A stretch of 64,000 nt of DNA from Crotophaga sulcirostris. Taxonomy: Eukaryota > Chordata > Aves > Cuculiformes > Crotophagidae. Of this stretch, positions 36,705 to 49,614 are shown piece by piece. A program made the position numbers and the translations under genes. How positions within the stretch are numbered: position 1 is the first letter of the stretch; the number at the start of each line of letters is the position of its first letter. Below the pieces are notes generated by a model. The model was not told the origin of the DNA. It made no database searches and saw only the letters and a program-made list of their open reading frames with translations. Where the stretch lies: the NCBI GenBank assembly GCA_013397455.1, contig VYZB01000145.1, positions 127,014 through 191,013 on the forward strand. Reading direction: 5' to 3'.

Positions 36705-36909
36705 TTTACAGCCAGAGTGCTTAACACCCTTCTGTTGTATCAAATCCTACCTTGTTTATTCTTTTCAAAATTCATCCTAAAGATTCAGTCTGTGATTTCA
36801 TACCAGAGATTTGTAAGCCTGTTTCCTACCAAAAAAGACAACACTGTTTCTCCTTTTCCCATCTTCAGCTACAGGGTCCTCCCACCTTCCTCGCTGCTCT
36901 TCTTCTTAC

Positions 36910-36927
36910 ACAGCTGGAGATACCACC
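36910..36927 (-). repeat. 18-bp perfect inverted repeat, right arm
   Basis: 'acagctggagataccacc' pairs base for base with 36687-36704 and abuts the CR1 piece starting at 36928. I see no obvious target-site duplication outside the arms. Confidence 0.9.
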
Positions 36928-36986
36928 TGAAAGGGTGATTGGCCATTGGAATGCGCCAGCCTTGTAATACTGTGATACTGTGATGC
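36928..36986 (+). mobile_element. CR1 LINE scrap with internal deletion
   Basis: 'tgaaagggtgattggccatt' and 'ggaatgcgcc' are joined directly to 'agccttgtaatactgtgata'. In the copy at 30671 these blocks are about 145 bp apart, so the body between them is deleted. Plus orientation, 'actgtgat' tail. It could be a deletion after insertion or a template jump during insertion. Confidence 0.85.
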
Positions 36987-38696
36987 TCTTGGTTCCAACT
37001 GAGAAAGGGGTGACAGTAATGAAGAGCTACTTAGCTCCTTTTTCCTTTCTGTTTGGAAGCTTCTAGACCAAACAAGTTGCTTATAGTTCAGAAACACTGT
37101 TCTCTACTCAAAGTCCCTATTCAAAACAAAACACACACCCCAAATTCAATGTGTATGTGGGCCTTCATGTCCCCTGTGAAATTTTATCTGTTCCTGAAAA
37201 GCAAACTGCATTCTGAACAGAGAAGCTAAAGGCTCCACTACATTTAGTTGTGTTGGTTTACTGTTCTACTACCTTTGGCTGTGTGCCTTGCCTTACTGCT
37301 CATGCCAAAAATACTAGAACAGATGCATGTCCACCCCGTAACAGCCCTTCTTCAGAGACTTGTTTTTTACCATAAATCCACTGCCTTTCACTACTTACAT
37401 TAAAATGTTGAGCTGTGAACTTGAGAGAGTCAGGTAACAAAGCATGTTTCCTTCTCCTTCTCCTCCTATGGGCCAGTAAATTCTGGGAGAACACTTAAGT
37501 GAATATCATTTTTTTTATCATATATCCATTAAATCCATCTGTCAGGGCTCTAAGAAAAAGATCACACTTGGAGCATAATTTGGAGGAAGAGGGAATTTTG
37601 AGGCCAAACCTTAGCCTTGGAATGCTTAAAAAAGAAGCTATTTCAGATATTTTGTGCCATTTCATTCCTCTCAAAGTTCACCAAAGCTACATTCTTTCCA
37701 TATGAAAGGTAATTTATTGGAAGAAATCAGTGCTTTATCAATTTATCTACATAAGGTCATGAATTTTAGCTTTTAGGTAGAAGAAATATATTTTTTTTTT
37801 CCTACAAAAGGCACCACAAGACTGACAGTCATACTAACAAAGGATTCCTTTTTTTGTTCAGTCTCGTCTAATTGTATATGATTATATCTATTTCAATGTG
37901 TCATACAAAAACAAGCAGAAGGAAAGTTTTATATCACAGCAATCATAATCTAATGCAATATCTTTTGTCATGCACAATTCACATTCTTTTTGCAGCATGA
38001 CTAATACATGTGAAGAGATAGAACGTTTTAACACATCCTTTTAGCAACTGAGATAAAAATAAATGCTATGCAGTCAGATAAAAGTGAGAAATAGAACACA
38101 CCGAATTTTCCAATACGTTGGATTTGCTCTGAACTATCAGTGCCATCTGGTTTAAAGACCAAATAATTCAGGAGAGGAAGAAGTATCTAAGAGTGATCTA
38201 AGAGTAAGAATGATCTAGTGGAATAGAAGTTCTTAATACATTTGGTGTCTCTACCGCTGACAGGGGAAATTGAGTGAAGATGAAAAACAGGGTGCATGGC
38301 TGGAACAGCAGCACTTTGATCTTAGGCTGTGCTTTTAAACAGCTCTGCATCCTTCAGAGCCTGGCATACATTAAATCTGCTCTCATATTTCTCCATCTGA
38401 CTGTAGGGAGAATTGCTGCTACTGAGAATAGGGTTAAAAAGGCTCAGTGATGGGTTTCAAAACTTACCTGCAGAGCACTCTTCAATCCAGTCGCGGTCCT
38501 GACCAAATATCTGGCCCCATATATCTTTATTCTTCTTTATGAGCAATAGTTTCTACAATCACAGAGCTACAGGTGCATGTTGAAGCCTCCCCAACCCCCA
38601 GATGTACATCCAAGATGAATCAGAGAATTATACTAAAAGTTACTGGTGACTAAGTTAATCTATTTTGATTTTTATAGGCAACAGTTTGTGGGATTT
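36987..38696. other. unique AT-rich DNA
   Basis: No gene recognised. A short repeated 'gatctaagagt' cluster lies near 38187-38215. Confidence 0.5.
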
Positions 38697-38978
38697 TATA
38701 GAATCACAGAATTGTTCTGTTGGAAAAGACCTTTGAGATCATTGAGTCCAACCGCACCTGTCCTCTGCTAAACCACGTCCCCAGAAACTCACCTACCTGT
38801 CTTTTAAACACCTCCAGAGATGGGGACTCCATCGCCTCCCAGGGCAGCTGTTCCACTGCCTGACCACACTTTCAGTGAAGAATTTTTTCCTAATAACCAA
38901 CCTAAACCTGCCCTGGCGTGACTTATGGCCATTTCCTCTTGTCTCGTCACCTGTCACTTGGGAGAAGAGACCAACACT
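38697..38978 (-). mobile_element. CR1 LINE 3' end
   Basis: Minus orientation: 'tatagaatcacagaattg', 'aaaagacctttgagatcatt', 'gagtccaaccgcacctgtc', 'acacctccagagatgggg', 'ccatttcctcttgtctcg' and 'cacttgggagaagagacc'. The tail type is GAATCACAG, so this is a subfamily distinct from both 28600 and 30671. 5'-truncated near 38978. Confidence 0.95.
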
Positions 38979-41900
38979 TTATAAAACAATTATGGATATT
39001 TTTTTCCTAACAAGATATTTACAGCAGTTATATACAGCAGAAACTGGAATGAGGTTCATCGTACACAATAATCAGAAACTTGGTTAAAATCTTTGTCATT
39101 CTGTCTTCATAGCAAATTGCAGCGGCAACATAACCAAGTGGTGGAAATATGCAAGAAGGAGGTAACAATCAATAACGAAAGTTTGTAGGAAAAATTTAAA
39201 TATTTTCCTTTTTTTCCTAATCCTTGAAGACTACTGCAGAGTCTTTTCTCAAGATTCTTACCAGCTAAAAAATATTAGAGCTGCCTTGATCCTTCAGTTT
39301 AATTTTCTGTGTCCTTAAGTTGATGCGCCAGCTACTCTGCTTCACCTACATCACGTGGGGTATGGGGGTGACTATAACCAAAACAGTTCTCTAATACTGC
39401 AGCCAAGTTTATTTCAGCTTAGAGAAGCTGAGGTGCGTTCCTCAGCTGAACTCACTCTTGAACTCTGGTACTGTAGCTAAATTTCAGCGCAGCCAAGCAC
39501 ATTTCCCTTCGGCTTTTCCATATTTGACTCTATTCAGTGCTGCAAGAGGAGGGCACAAAATTAGTTATTCCATCTCTCTGCCTGCTGGCAGATCCAGCCC
39601 TGCATAGCTCTCAGGATGACCCCCATCCCTCCCTGTCCCCTGTGGCCAGCAGTGAGGCACAAAACCTGTCCCTGTAAACATTTTTTAAAGAATTGGCACA
39701 GATTTTCCTCTTTGGAGCATTCTGCATACTTTCCTATGTAGTTCAATTCCTATTTCATTTCTTGTCAAAGGGATTGCCCACATAAAGTGTGAAGCAATAA
39801 TACTTCCTGTTAGGAAAACATGGGCTGTAATTCAAATAGCTTTTCTGGTTTTGTGTATCTATTTTAAGAGAGCTAATTTTCAATAATTCAATTTCAACAA
39901 TACACAGGTGCTTATCTACCTGCAGGTCAAATAGTTACCAGCAGTATAAAAGTCTAAAAAATTTATACAGATTCTCTACCCATGGAAAGAAACGACAAGA
40001 TTTCTTTGGAAGAAAGAAAAAAATTTGATTGAGGAGATGTTTTTCATGACCAAGGTTAATTATTGTCTTTTTTGATTTTTTTTTTTTTTTGAAGAGATGC
40101 ACGCATTTTTCTATTGGAGGGGGTAGTCTGGACACGGTTGTTGTTAAGTACTTGCAGCAGAGGCAAAGCTAATATTGGTGCTTCACTTCTTGAGTACCCA
40201 AGAATAGAGTCTGGAGGCTCCTGTAGGATCCCTAAATGAGCTCACCCTCTGTTTAGGAGCCGTTGCTTGCAAAGTGGTTTTCGACTGGCTCTTGTCACTT
40301 AAGAGGCAGAAGGGAGTGGAGAGGCAACATTAGTATCTGCAATTAATCCTGATATGCAAGTGCTGATGAACCCATAATGCTGTACACACAGGGTCTTCCC
40401 AGTACATCACGTTCTTGACATATTTGCTATTTTCTTGAGAAGAGTTGTGATAGGAACGATGGCGCAGATGGGCAGACTGGCAAGAGGTTTTTACCAAGTA
40501 TTTTTCTAGCTGTTGAGGACTATATTTTTTCTAATGATGGTTTACAACAGCCTTTACTTAAAAAGAAATTATGTCAGCTGGATTTGGACTTACAAACTCT
40601 TACCTCTGTGTTTTTCACTACTCTGTGGATTATATTTCCCAAAAGCTACCACACTAGCATGGAGGTGTAGAGATTTCCGCATAAAATTGTGTGCCTTGGG
40701 TTAATTTGTGCTGAATGGGAACAAATAAAACTCAGTCCTGTGGCTGTAGCTGCAATGTTTTCTGCTTCTTTCACTCAGGAAGAAGTCTGAAGATCCTTTG
40801 AAAAATAATATTTTAGAGGTGAGGGTGGTTATACAAGAAAAAAATGAGAGGCACTTAGAGGCAATATAGAAGTCAACATTTTGTTGGAGCTCTGTCTCAA
40901 GCAGCGTTGTCTACAGAAAAAAAAATGATGTTCAAAGGAATCTCAACATCTAATGTTAAAGACCAGTATTCCTTAGAGCATCTGGAAGAATATAATAAAT
41001 GTGCCATTTAGAAGGCAAGTATATATATTGCAGACCTTGCCCAGGGTTCTCTGTCTAATAATGCTGTTTAGACTGAACTGCTGTGACCTTGAATTTGCAT
41101 TCACACATTGGCTGTATAATGCCTTTCCCAGTTAGCAAGATGATTGATGTCAAACTTGGTCAATAAGATGATCAATTCTACTTCAGGTAGGTATCTGTTT
41201 TGTCAAACAGTGTGTAATATTAGTTAAAAATACAGGGGGAAGAATGTACTTGATGGTAATCAATTTCTACATACCAGAGGCTCAGGTAGAACTTTGAATT
41301 ACATAAAAATGGAGCATTAAATGTCATATAACCCCTATAGATCAAATAATACTATTGTTATCTTTGAAAAGCAGCTATAATCTACATGAAACATTACAAC
41401 AGCCTAAATGAAAAGAAAAAAATAATGAATACAGGACTGCTTGATTTTCCACAGGGTTATTCCAGTTTTAGATCAACGTTAATTCACACCAAAACCTGAT
41501 ACAATATTACAGAGACCTTGCCCATTAAAAGAACAATAAGAAAGGAAAGAAGGTGAAGTCTTCTTCTGAAAGTCTCTAGATTTTGTTGTGTTTAGTTTTT
41601 TTGAATGTGTACTGACAAGATTAAGTCAATACTTTTACAAAATACTGATTGAAGAATACCTGATATTTCCAGTAAGCAAAATATTGCTTTGTCTATTTAA
41701 AATGGGTAGAATATGAATTGATGTTTCAATCTGAAAAGGATGTGATGAACATTGCAAAGAATACTTGTGTTTTTTGGGTTTTTTTTGTGCTTTCCAGTGT
41801 TCACAAGGAATACACTATCCTAGGCCTGTATGATACAACTGATTCATGGCTCCATAGATCATTGTGGGGTGCTTTCTTGAAGATCTTGGTTAATGGCTTT

Positions 41901-42643
41901 TTCAGTTGAAAAAGTAAATGTTTTTTGTATGATAAGAAATGTACGCATAAAGAAATTACAAAAAGATAAATAGGTAGTTGCTTACTTTGTAATTTGGGAA
42001 AGCATGCAAGTTTTTAGGTTTGCAGAAATTAGGTAGTCAATGTGCAACAATGAAACCTGTTCTTGTTCCTCATTTAAGTAACTTAAAGAATAAATGTGAA
42101 AGTATTGTTCGTTCTTACCAGACCCGCCTTTGAGTCCACAACTGAGCTATGTTATACATTATTAAAAAAATTTAATCAAAGTAAATTTGAATCTTTGGTT
42201 AGATTTTATTCAAATTCCAACACATGATGGGAGGAAGTTGCTCTGATTTTGCAGAGGTCGAGACAATTCACTCTGAGTAACTGCAAGGGCTAATCTGTCA
42301 TTTAAACTGTTTCTAATCTGCTCCTATTGTCAAACGAAGAACAAAAATAGGTTTTTTGTTCAAACACCAGTTATTTCAACAGACCTAAATGAATGAACAT
42401 GATGAGTGTTGCATGTATAAATGCACACTTTACATGGTATACAGATGCATGCAATTTTCCTTTGTTGCAAAAAAATGAACAGTTTTTAATCTATACAGAA
42501 AAGCTTTTAATGAGTAATGTGTGTCATGGCAATATACTGGCTTAAAACCAACAAGTTTTAAAATATTTCTTTTTGGTTTACTTACTGCCAGAAGCAACAT
42601 GGTACTGCTATGAAGTTCAAGTGCTCTCTCCTAAGATGAGTGA
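38979..42643. other. unique AT-rich DNA
   Basis: No supported gene. There is a T run at about 40077-40090. No named repeat recognised. Confidence 0.5.
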
Positions 42644-42706
42644 GGTGAAATCCTGAACCCACTGAGACCAACAGGAATTTTGTCCTTAACCTCAGTGGCT
42701 TTAGTT
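42644..42706. repeat. palindromic ancient interspersed motif, copy D
   Basis: 'ggtgaaatcctgaaccc' and 'actgagaccaacaggaa', a 'ttttg' loop, then 'tccttaacctcagtggc'. The arms share 'ccactgag', and the leading 'gtgaaatcctg' is the usual left flank of the amniote palindrome. Decayed. Confidence 0.5.
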
Positions 42707-42784
42707 TATATGTGTTTAGGTGTCAGAACAGTGACTGCAAGCCTCGAATCTCAGTCTCCCTTGGAACCATCTTTGATAGCACAA

Positions 42785-42871
42785 ACCTAAGAAACGACTC
42801 AACTAATAAAAAAACAAACAGAAAAAAACCCCAAATAAACAAACAAACAAAAATAAATCCCCAAAAACCCC
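42785..42871 (+). repeat. A/C-rich low-complexity tract
   Basis: Built of 'aaac', 'aaat' and 'ccaaa' runs, such as 'aaataaacaaacaaacaaaa' and 'atccccaaaaacccc'. No transposon body is attached. Confidence 0.85.
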
Positions 42872-45800
42872 ACTCTACCACAAGATGTGTAAGCTACAAG
42901 ACCCAACAATTTAAACATCAATGATTTTGCTTAGATTTGCCCAGTGTCATGTTCAAGTAGCAGAAATCCAAGTAGAGATCCAGTGTGAACACCACCCTCT
43001 TACGGCTGTAATTCCTGTAGATGTATTTTGTCTACACTGAGACTGTGTTAACATTTTCTTTCCAGCATTCAAAATAACAATGTGAACTGAAGCCACAACT
43101 TTCCCCAGCAGTCTTTGTAAGAAACAATAGACAGGTCCCTGAAGGCAAAGCTTTAATTTGCATATGGACTGAAGGTTATCACTGTTTTTTCTGTTCTCTG
43201 AGCACCTCCAATAGTGCTGTCTCCTGACCTCTATGGAAACGCATTTCGACTTAGGACCATATAGCTTTAAAATTGAACACCTAGATTATATTTCCCTTTG
43301 TTTAAAGGTTAGTCCTCATGCTCCATGGATAGAAAATAGTGTTTAAAAACTGAAAAGTAAAAAAAAAAAATCAGCTCCATGTGAAACACATTTTTCTGCA
43401 GGAGTAGACATACCATAAGTAATGGATTTATGTCCTATGCCTTGCCCTATGAAGCAATTCTTCACAGAGATAAATCAATCCGAGAAAACTGAAAATAAAA
43501 CATGAATCAAAAGAAAGGGGAAAAAGAAAAGGTATTAACACCAGATAAGTAAAAAAATAATAAGTAAGTTAACTGAATAAACATTATGAAAACAAAATAT
43601 AGCCAAGGGAATACTAAGGAAGTAGCATAAACACTTCAAAGCTAGTCTTATTTTCATGAAAAACAATGCTATGATTAGTCTCAGTTTTCTAGCCTAAAGG
43701 TATTTTTCTAAAATTCTTTTGTACATTATTCATATTCTCAGCATAAAGAGCCATGTTGGCTCTGTTTGGATTGGTAGCAGGCTAGCGACAGAAAGAGCTG
43801 CTTTGCTTTCTGGTTTGCACTTTTTCATTACAGTGGGCTCCAATGGCAAAGTGGCGATGGAATTTGGCACTCAAGTGTCTACCTTCGGTCTCATGGCGAG
43901 AATTTGATTCCCAGCATTCATTATTTGGTTTGAAAACGACGAGTCAGACAGATTCTGGCAGGCTTCCAGATCCTGGGTACGTGTGTGAATGGACACTGCT
44001 TTTCTTTTAAAGAAGGTAAAAAAAAAAAAAAATCCCAGATAAGCAGTCATAGTTTTGCGTCCAGAGAGAAGAAGGATGAGCTGAATTTGCATTAGAAGTC
44101 CCTGCACCCAATTTGGGAGAAGAATGTACAGTAGTCATAAGAGGATATCTCTTGCATTTCCAGTTCTCAACAGAAGGAGAGGAAATAAAGTTTATAAGGA
44201 TAATTTTGGGTTTTTTAAAAAAAACTTTTGTAAGGTTGAAAACAATATTTTTTTAAAAAAAGTAAATAATAAAATAAATCTATATCTTGAAAGATATAAG
44301 CTCACTTTTCACCTTTGACCAACTACCAATTAAGATAGCTACATTGATCACAGAGACATTTTAATTCGTTTAAACCTGCATGACCTAGAGATATGGTGTG
44401 AATTTTGCCACAGGGAGAAACAAGTGCTGGTACCAGCAGCAGAACCACTTTGCCCAGTAAACAAAACATTGAGACGTGAAACCTGGTTCTAATCTGGATT
44501 CCAAAACTTCCTCAAATTCAGGAAATTTGGATATGATGTTTTTCATTTAAACCAAAGCCACTAATTTCTGATGGACTAGTGAAAAGGGTTCAGATTCATT
44601 TTATGCCTCACACAAGGGTGACCTCTCCTGGCCGAGGACAAAACTGTTAAACATTCTCCCCCGAGTTTTCACCCGAATTATTAATTTAAATTAAATTATG
44701 CCTTTTTGAAAGGAAGTATCCAAAACTCTATTTTCTAATGCTGTAACTTTATTCATCAAAAAGAGGAAAAGTCCAAATATGGATGGTATTTAATCTGTCA
44801 TATTGATTTTCCATATGCTATGATTTATCAGTATGTATGGTACCTTCTAAGTTACCCCAGCAACAGACTATCTGGTTCTATGATTGCCACTTTTGAGTCT
44901 GAAAAAATTCAGAATGAAAACATGCAAGAAAAATGAGTGTTGAATTGTCAACTGCATTTGCAGAAGAACCTGATGCAGCTGCATACACGAATATAAACTC
45001 CATACTGTATTTCCAAAGGAGGCTGATTTGTCAATAACCATTGCTGAATGAGGCTGGAGAACCATTCCCCAATAGCATCAAATAGGCCAAATAGTTTTGA
45101 ATGAGAGTCCAGAGGTATAAAATGCAGAAAAGTGAAATGCTGACCAACAGAGATGTCAACGGGAACTTTGCAATCAGGCTCAGGGACACCACAGGTAATC
45201 TCTTAGTCTTCAAACCATTTATATTCATATTTTAAACTATTCTGAAAGTACAATATCACATAAACTGGGCAATTATTTCATGCAAGACATTAAAGCAATA
45301 ATATTTATTATTTTAGAGCACTATTTTACTCTGATTTTCTCAGCTGAAATACTTTAAAATTTTCTGCAAAGCAGAAATATGGCTAAAACTGTAAATAAAC
45401 TTTTTGAAAATGAGCTATCTTCTTTTGCTAGTCAGATGAGAATACAGATGTAAAGTCTTAGTTATGGTTGGTTGTTACCATAAGACAAACATAAAATGTA
45501 TAAAGAGCTGCTTAAATATTTTCAGTGCAACTGCTGAGGCTTCTTAAATATTGTAGCTGTTACAACAGATGAAGCTCCATCTGTGGTTGGTAATAATGCA
45601 AGTTTAATTCAATATCATGTTAATGTCACTCTTTGGTTGATGGAGTTTCAATCCATCAGGCACTACAAGGGGCCCTCTTCCAAAGCGAGGTTAGAAATTT
45701 TGTCCTGGGGATGACAAGACCTGTGAATTTCATTGCTGAAAGACTTTTTAATAACTGCTACTTTACGGCATCAGTTCTCAAATTCAGAATTCCCGAGACA

Positions 45801-47509
45801 AAGAAGCAACACCTGGCTAAATCAATTCTTTTTCCTCAACTGTTTTTTAAAATATTCTCTGCAAAATACACCTGTGCTTCTGTGTCAAGAGATAATCCAG
45901 CATTGTTGTACTTCCTGGCTAAACATCCTGGCTGGTTTTAGAATTTTATTTAATAACTTATGGTTTTAAGCTTAAAATTTAACTTAATAGGATAATAAGA
46001 CCTTTGGAAATATCTATGGTGTGGTGTTAACTGAAGGTCTGAAATTGTACTTGAGGCAAAACACTCTGTTTTCCCCTAGATTGAAGACTCATGTGAGAGC
46101 CATCAGGGGATGAACGTATCTAAATTTCCAACAGGTAAAAAGGGAACAGGTTTGAGTTTAGATTTTATCCAGGAAAAGATTTGAGCTTAACAGGCTTAGG
46201 CTGTTTAGTGCCATGAACTCCAGCCCAGCTTGGACACAGATAACAGAGTTGCCTAACTGTAATTTTATTGGTTTAATTCATCTAGGATTTCTCTTTGTGG
46301 TTGAAAAGGAGCTTTGAATATATAGGGAAGATTTGATCATTGGGAGCCGAAACGCTTTACTTTATTGAGGAAACATCTGGAAAACTTAGCTACTTTCATA
46401 TACAATGCTAGCAACATCAAAGCAGCACTCCAATCATATTCAGATATAATTGGGGAGTCACTGAAAATCATTCCATTATAAGTTCCGAAGCTTCCCAGCT
46501 GCTAAGAAAAACACTGCTCCACTGGCACTGGGAGCCACACACAGACCTGTTGAGGGCCCTACCTCATAGAACTCAAGTGGCTGGGAATCTCAGTGCCACC
46601 ACAGGAAATAAGCAATTTACAAGATACCTCTATTCAAGAGGAGAGCCTTTGTTAAATACTTGGCTTTTTGATCGAAAATATGGAGCGTAGTGGGATTCAA
46701 GAAAATCTATTCAGTCCCTGAAACGAACTCTTGCAAATTAGGAGCTCACTGCCAGGTTCTCCTGTTTCTCTAAGGGAAAGAGAAATGGGGGAGCATCACC
46801 ATTGTTGGACGCTTTTGGTTTAACTTTCTCATGTGAACTAATTAATCACGTCTAACTGAGAAATAACCAATGGGTGAGATGAGTGTACATGAAGTGGTTT
46901 TCAAAAGGAAATACTGTCTTTGAAATACAGCTTATTTTTCTGATACTCAGTTGCAGAAATCCCAGGAACGGGTAGAGAAATGCCACTCTACGTTGAAGGG
47001 CTAAATTTTGCTGTGCTACCAAAAGCACTTATTAGTGCTATCATACAGCCTGTTGTCTGCTTTAGATGTGTAGGTGTAGATTTCTTTCTTATGAGTGTTT
47101 CTATTTAGAGCTGGAATTTCAGTTGTACACTCAGCCATAGAAAAAAGAAAAGAATGGATAAATTGTATGAAGGGAATATGATATGAAACCTGAGACATCA
47201 CAGAATTCACATAGCTTATGGCATTCTTATTTCACTTTACTTTACAGATTTTACTCTCCTACTTCTGAATTAGTGCTACATTTTGTATGCAGGCAGCACT
47301 ACACATTTAGTGAAATATTTCAATTTTGGAAGACCAAATATATAGATACATGTATAGCGGGGCAGCATTCATTTTCAAAGCTCAGCGTTTGTACCACAGC
47401 ATGGATACCTTAACAGTCACAATTTTTTCAGTTTAGAAGAACTTTCACTGAGAATGAAGATCTGAAGGCAAGAGCAGTGGTACCACTTGGCCAAAACACA
47501 TCCCTTGAG
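42872..47509. other. unique AT-rich DNA with one CpG-retaining patch
   Basis: No supported gene. The patch 43775-43985 keeps about seven CpGs ('tagcgaca', 'gtggcgatgg', 'cttcggtc', 'atggcgag', 'aacgacgag', 'gtacgtg') and holds a 62-codon plus frame without a known domain. A possible further palindromic-repeat scrap is at 45150-45181 ('gatgtcaacgggaacttt'). Confidence 0.5.
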
Positions 47510-47880
47510 CCTTCTTCAGGACTTGCATTTGGCCTTGTTGAACTTCATGAGGGTACCATAGGTCCATTTCTCAAGCCTGTCAAGGTCCCTCTGGATGGTG
47601 TCCCTTCCTTCCAGCGTGTCAACTGCACCACACAGCTTGGTGTTGTTGGCAACCTTGCTGAGTATGTCCTCAATCCCACCGTCCATGTCACTGACAAACG
47701 TGTTAAGCAGTACTGGTCCCCTGTGGAACACCACTTGTCACCAGTCTCCACTTGAACGTCGAGCCATTGACCACAATCCTTTGAGTGCGAACACCCAGCC
47801 AATTCCATATCTACTGAATGGTCCATCCCTCAAATCCACATCTCTCCAATTTAGAGACAAGAACATCATATTGTCACCTG
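47510..47880 (-). pseudogene. CR1-type RT core fragment with ANN active site
   Basis: Minus-strand translation (47734 to 47516) includes 'DILSKVANNTKLCGAVDTLE', 'GRDTIQRDLDRLEKW' and 'MKFNKAKCKS'. This is the palm and thumb region of a CR1-type reverse transcriptase. The catalytic pair expected as Asp-Asp in the (F/V)ADD motif reads Asn-Asn (codons at 47642-47647). Further upstream in the protein, 47735-47880 carries the preceding RT block in other frames. A deletion of roughly 15 bp near 47715 ('tggtcccctgtggaacacc') explains the frame change. The 3' UTR and tail are absent, so the copy was cut after insertion. Inactive. Confidence 0.92.
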
Positions 47881-49540
47881 ACATTCTATGCAACAGATTT
47901 CTGGTCAGAAGCCAGGTCAGCACCCACTCCTTAGTTCTACACTGACACAGATGGGCAGATCTCACGTGCTGTAAATCAGGTAAAAGATAAAATTCTAAGA
48001 CTTCCAGTTAACCAAGAGATATATTTAAAAGTATTACATCATCCTATCCAGGATTTCCCTTACCAAAAAAAAAGGCTTAACCTCTAATTTTCCATCTGGA
48101 GGCTACACTGGCAATTTAACACCTCCACCTCCGACAGTCTGTTCAAGTAGCAAGGTTAGCCCAGCCACAGCCATTGTCTTTTCAAGGAATGTAGGTGGAT
48201 ACATAGCTGTCCACCCTTTCAAGATTATCTTCTAAGATCCTTTTCAAAGTAAACCTTGAAAGTAAACTTTCTAGTGTTATATTGCTCCTTTGATTTCTAC
48301 AAAATATGTTCATTTTGCTGGTCTCCCTAGTGCTAACAAGGCACAGACACAATTCACCAGCGCAGCCAAAGACACAGCTCATCTTGAATGCCAAACTTCA
48401 GCAGTCTGATAAATAGAAAAGACCAACTACTACCAAAAGTTCAGGTACTGCCACTGTCATGGGAAGGTTAAACTGAAAGCAGAAATAGAGTGAGGGCAAC
48501 GTTGGGTGGGAGTAATGGGATCTGCTGTAAATCAAGAAAGAACAATGTAAAATGAACAATAAGTGTAAAGAAAAGTGTTCTGGAGAAGATGTAAAGCACA
48601 GGCTAGGAAAGAAAATGAGACTAAGTTGGCATGAGTAAGGGAAGAGGCATGAGGTACAGTAGAAGAAGGGAGACTAGAATCAATATAAACCTGAGAAGAG
48701 TATAGGTACCTAAAGGATCAAAAGTATCTTCTGCACATAAACAAGGAAAATAAAACCCCAACTGTTGAATCAATGTGTTATATTCACTTGCTTCATAGTG
48801 AGAACTGGAAGAATTTGCTTGTAAAGGGGAACTAGCCTTAGAAATTATTTCAAAAATGGGATTTGGACATGGTAGACTAGGACAGCTGTTCCAAAGCCAT
48901 TGTGCAAATTTTTCTTAGTTCAGTGCTTATTGGCTTAATAGAGTGCTCAGCAGGAATCCTTACAGTCTGCTCTATTAATCTTGCTGTCAGCTCTGCACAA
49001 ATTCCATACTTTAAAAAAACCCCATCCCCCCTACACTTACAGCCTGACAAGAATGTGGAGGGAGTCAGACCCACTCTTTCAAAAAGAGAAGGGGCTGCAC
49101 AGTGAGGATAGAGTGCATTGCAGAGGTAACAGAGGAATAGGAGGCACATTGTTGTGCCTGGCTTCCTCTCATTCCCTTTCCCTTTATCTAAACAACTGAT
49201 TTTTTCTGACTGTGTTGCTTTTCACACAATTAGTGTTTTCATCTCTTCTAAAGTGAAACAGATCTGTCCCTCACCACATCCCAAAACACAAGGGAAACAG
49301 ACTTTTACTCTTCACTCATCCCTGTGGGCCTCTTCCACTCAAAGTGATCGTATAAGCAGAGCTACTCGCCCCAGGACTGAAAGAAATCTTGGGGTTTGCT
49401 TGCACAAAAGGCATCTTTAAAAGGATTAGTGTGAGCAGGAATATAATTTCTCCCTCTATGGTCAAAGTAGAGGATATTACCTTGTTGTAAAACCACACTA
49501 GTTCACTCACACAGTTTTTGGAGTGGTGTTTCATAGGCAA
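47881..49540. other. unique DNA
   Basis: No gene recognised. Several overlapping 60-90 codon frames at 48877-49540 run in opposite directions and lack domains. Confidence 0.5.
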
Positions 49541-49614
49541 TATTTATCCACAAGGCAGTGAGTAGAGATGCCTCAAATATTTATCCACAAGGCAGTGAGT
49601 AGAGATACCTCAAA
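49541..49614 (+). repeat. 37-bp tandem duplication
   Basis: The unit starting 'tatttatccacaaggcagtg' and ending 'cctcaaa' occurs at 49541-49577 and 49578-49614, with one difference ('gatgcctc' versus 'gatacctc'). Confidence 0.93.

Noticed and set aside
45633..45969. Overlapping plus frames of 102 and 78 codons
   Set aside because: They lie in different phases of the same DNA and neither has a recognisable motif.
47545..47965. Several overlapping frames of 75-116 codons around the RT fragment
   Set aside because: They are other-phase readings of the CR1 RT relic, not separate genes.
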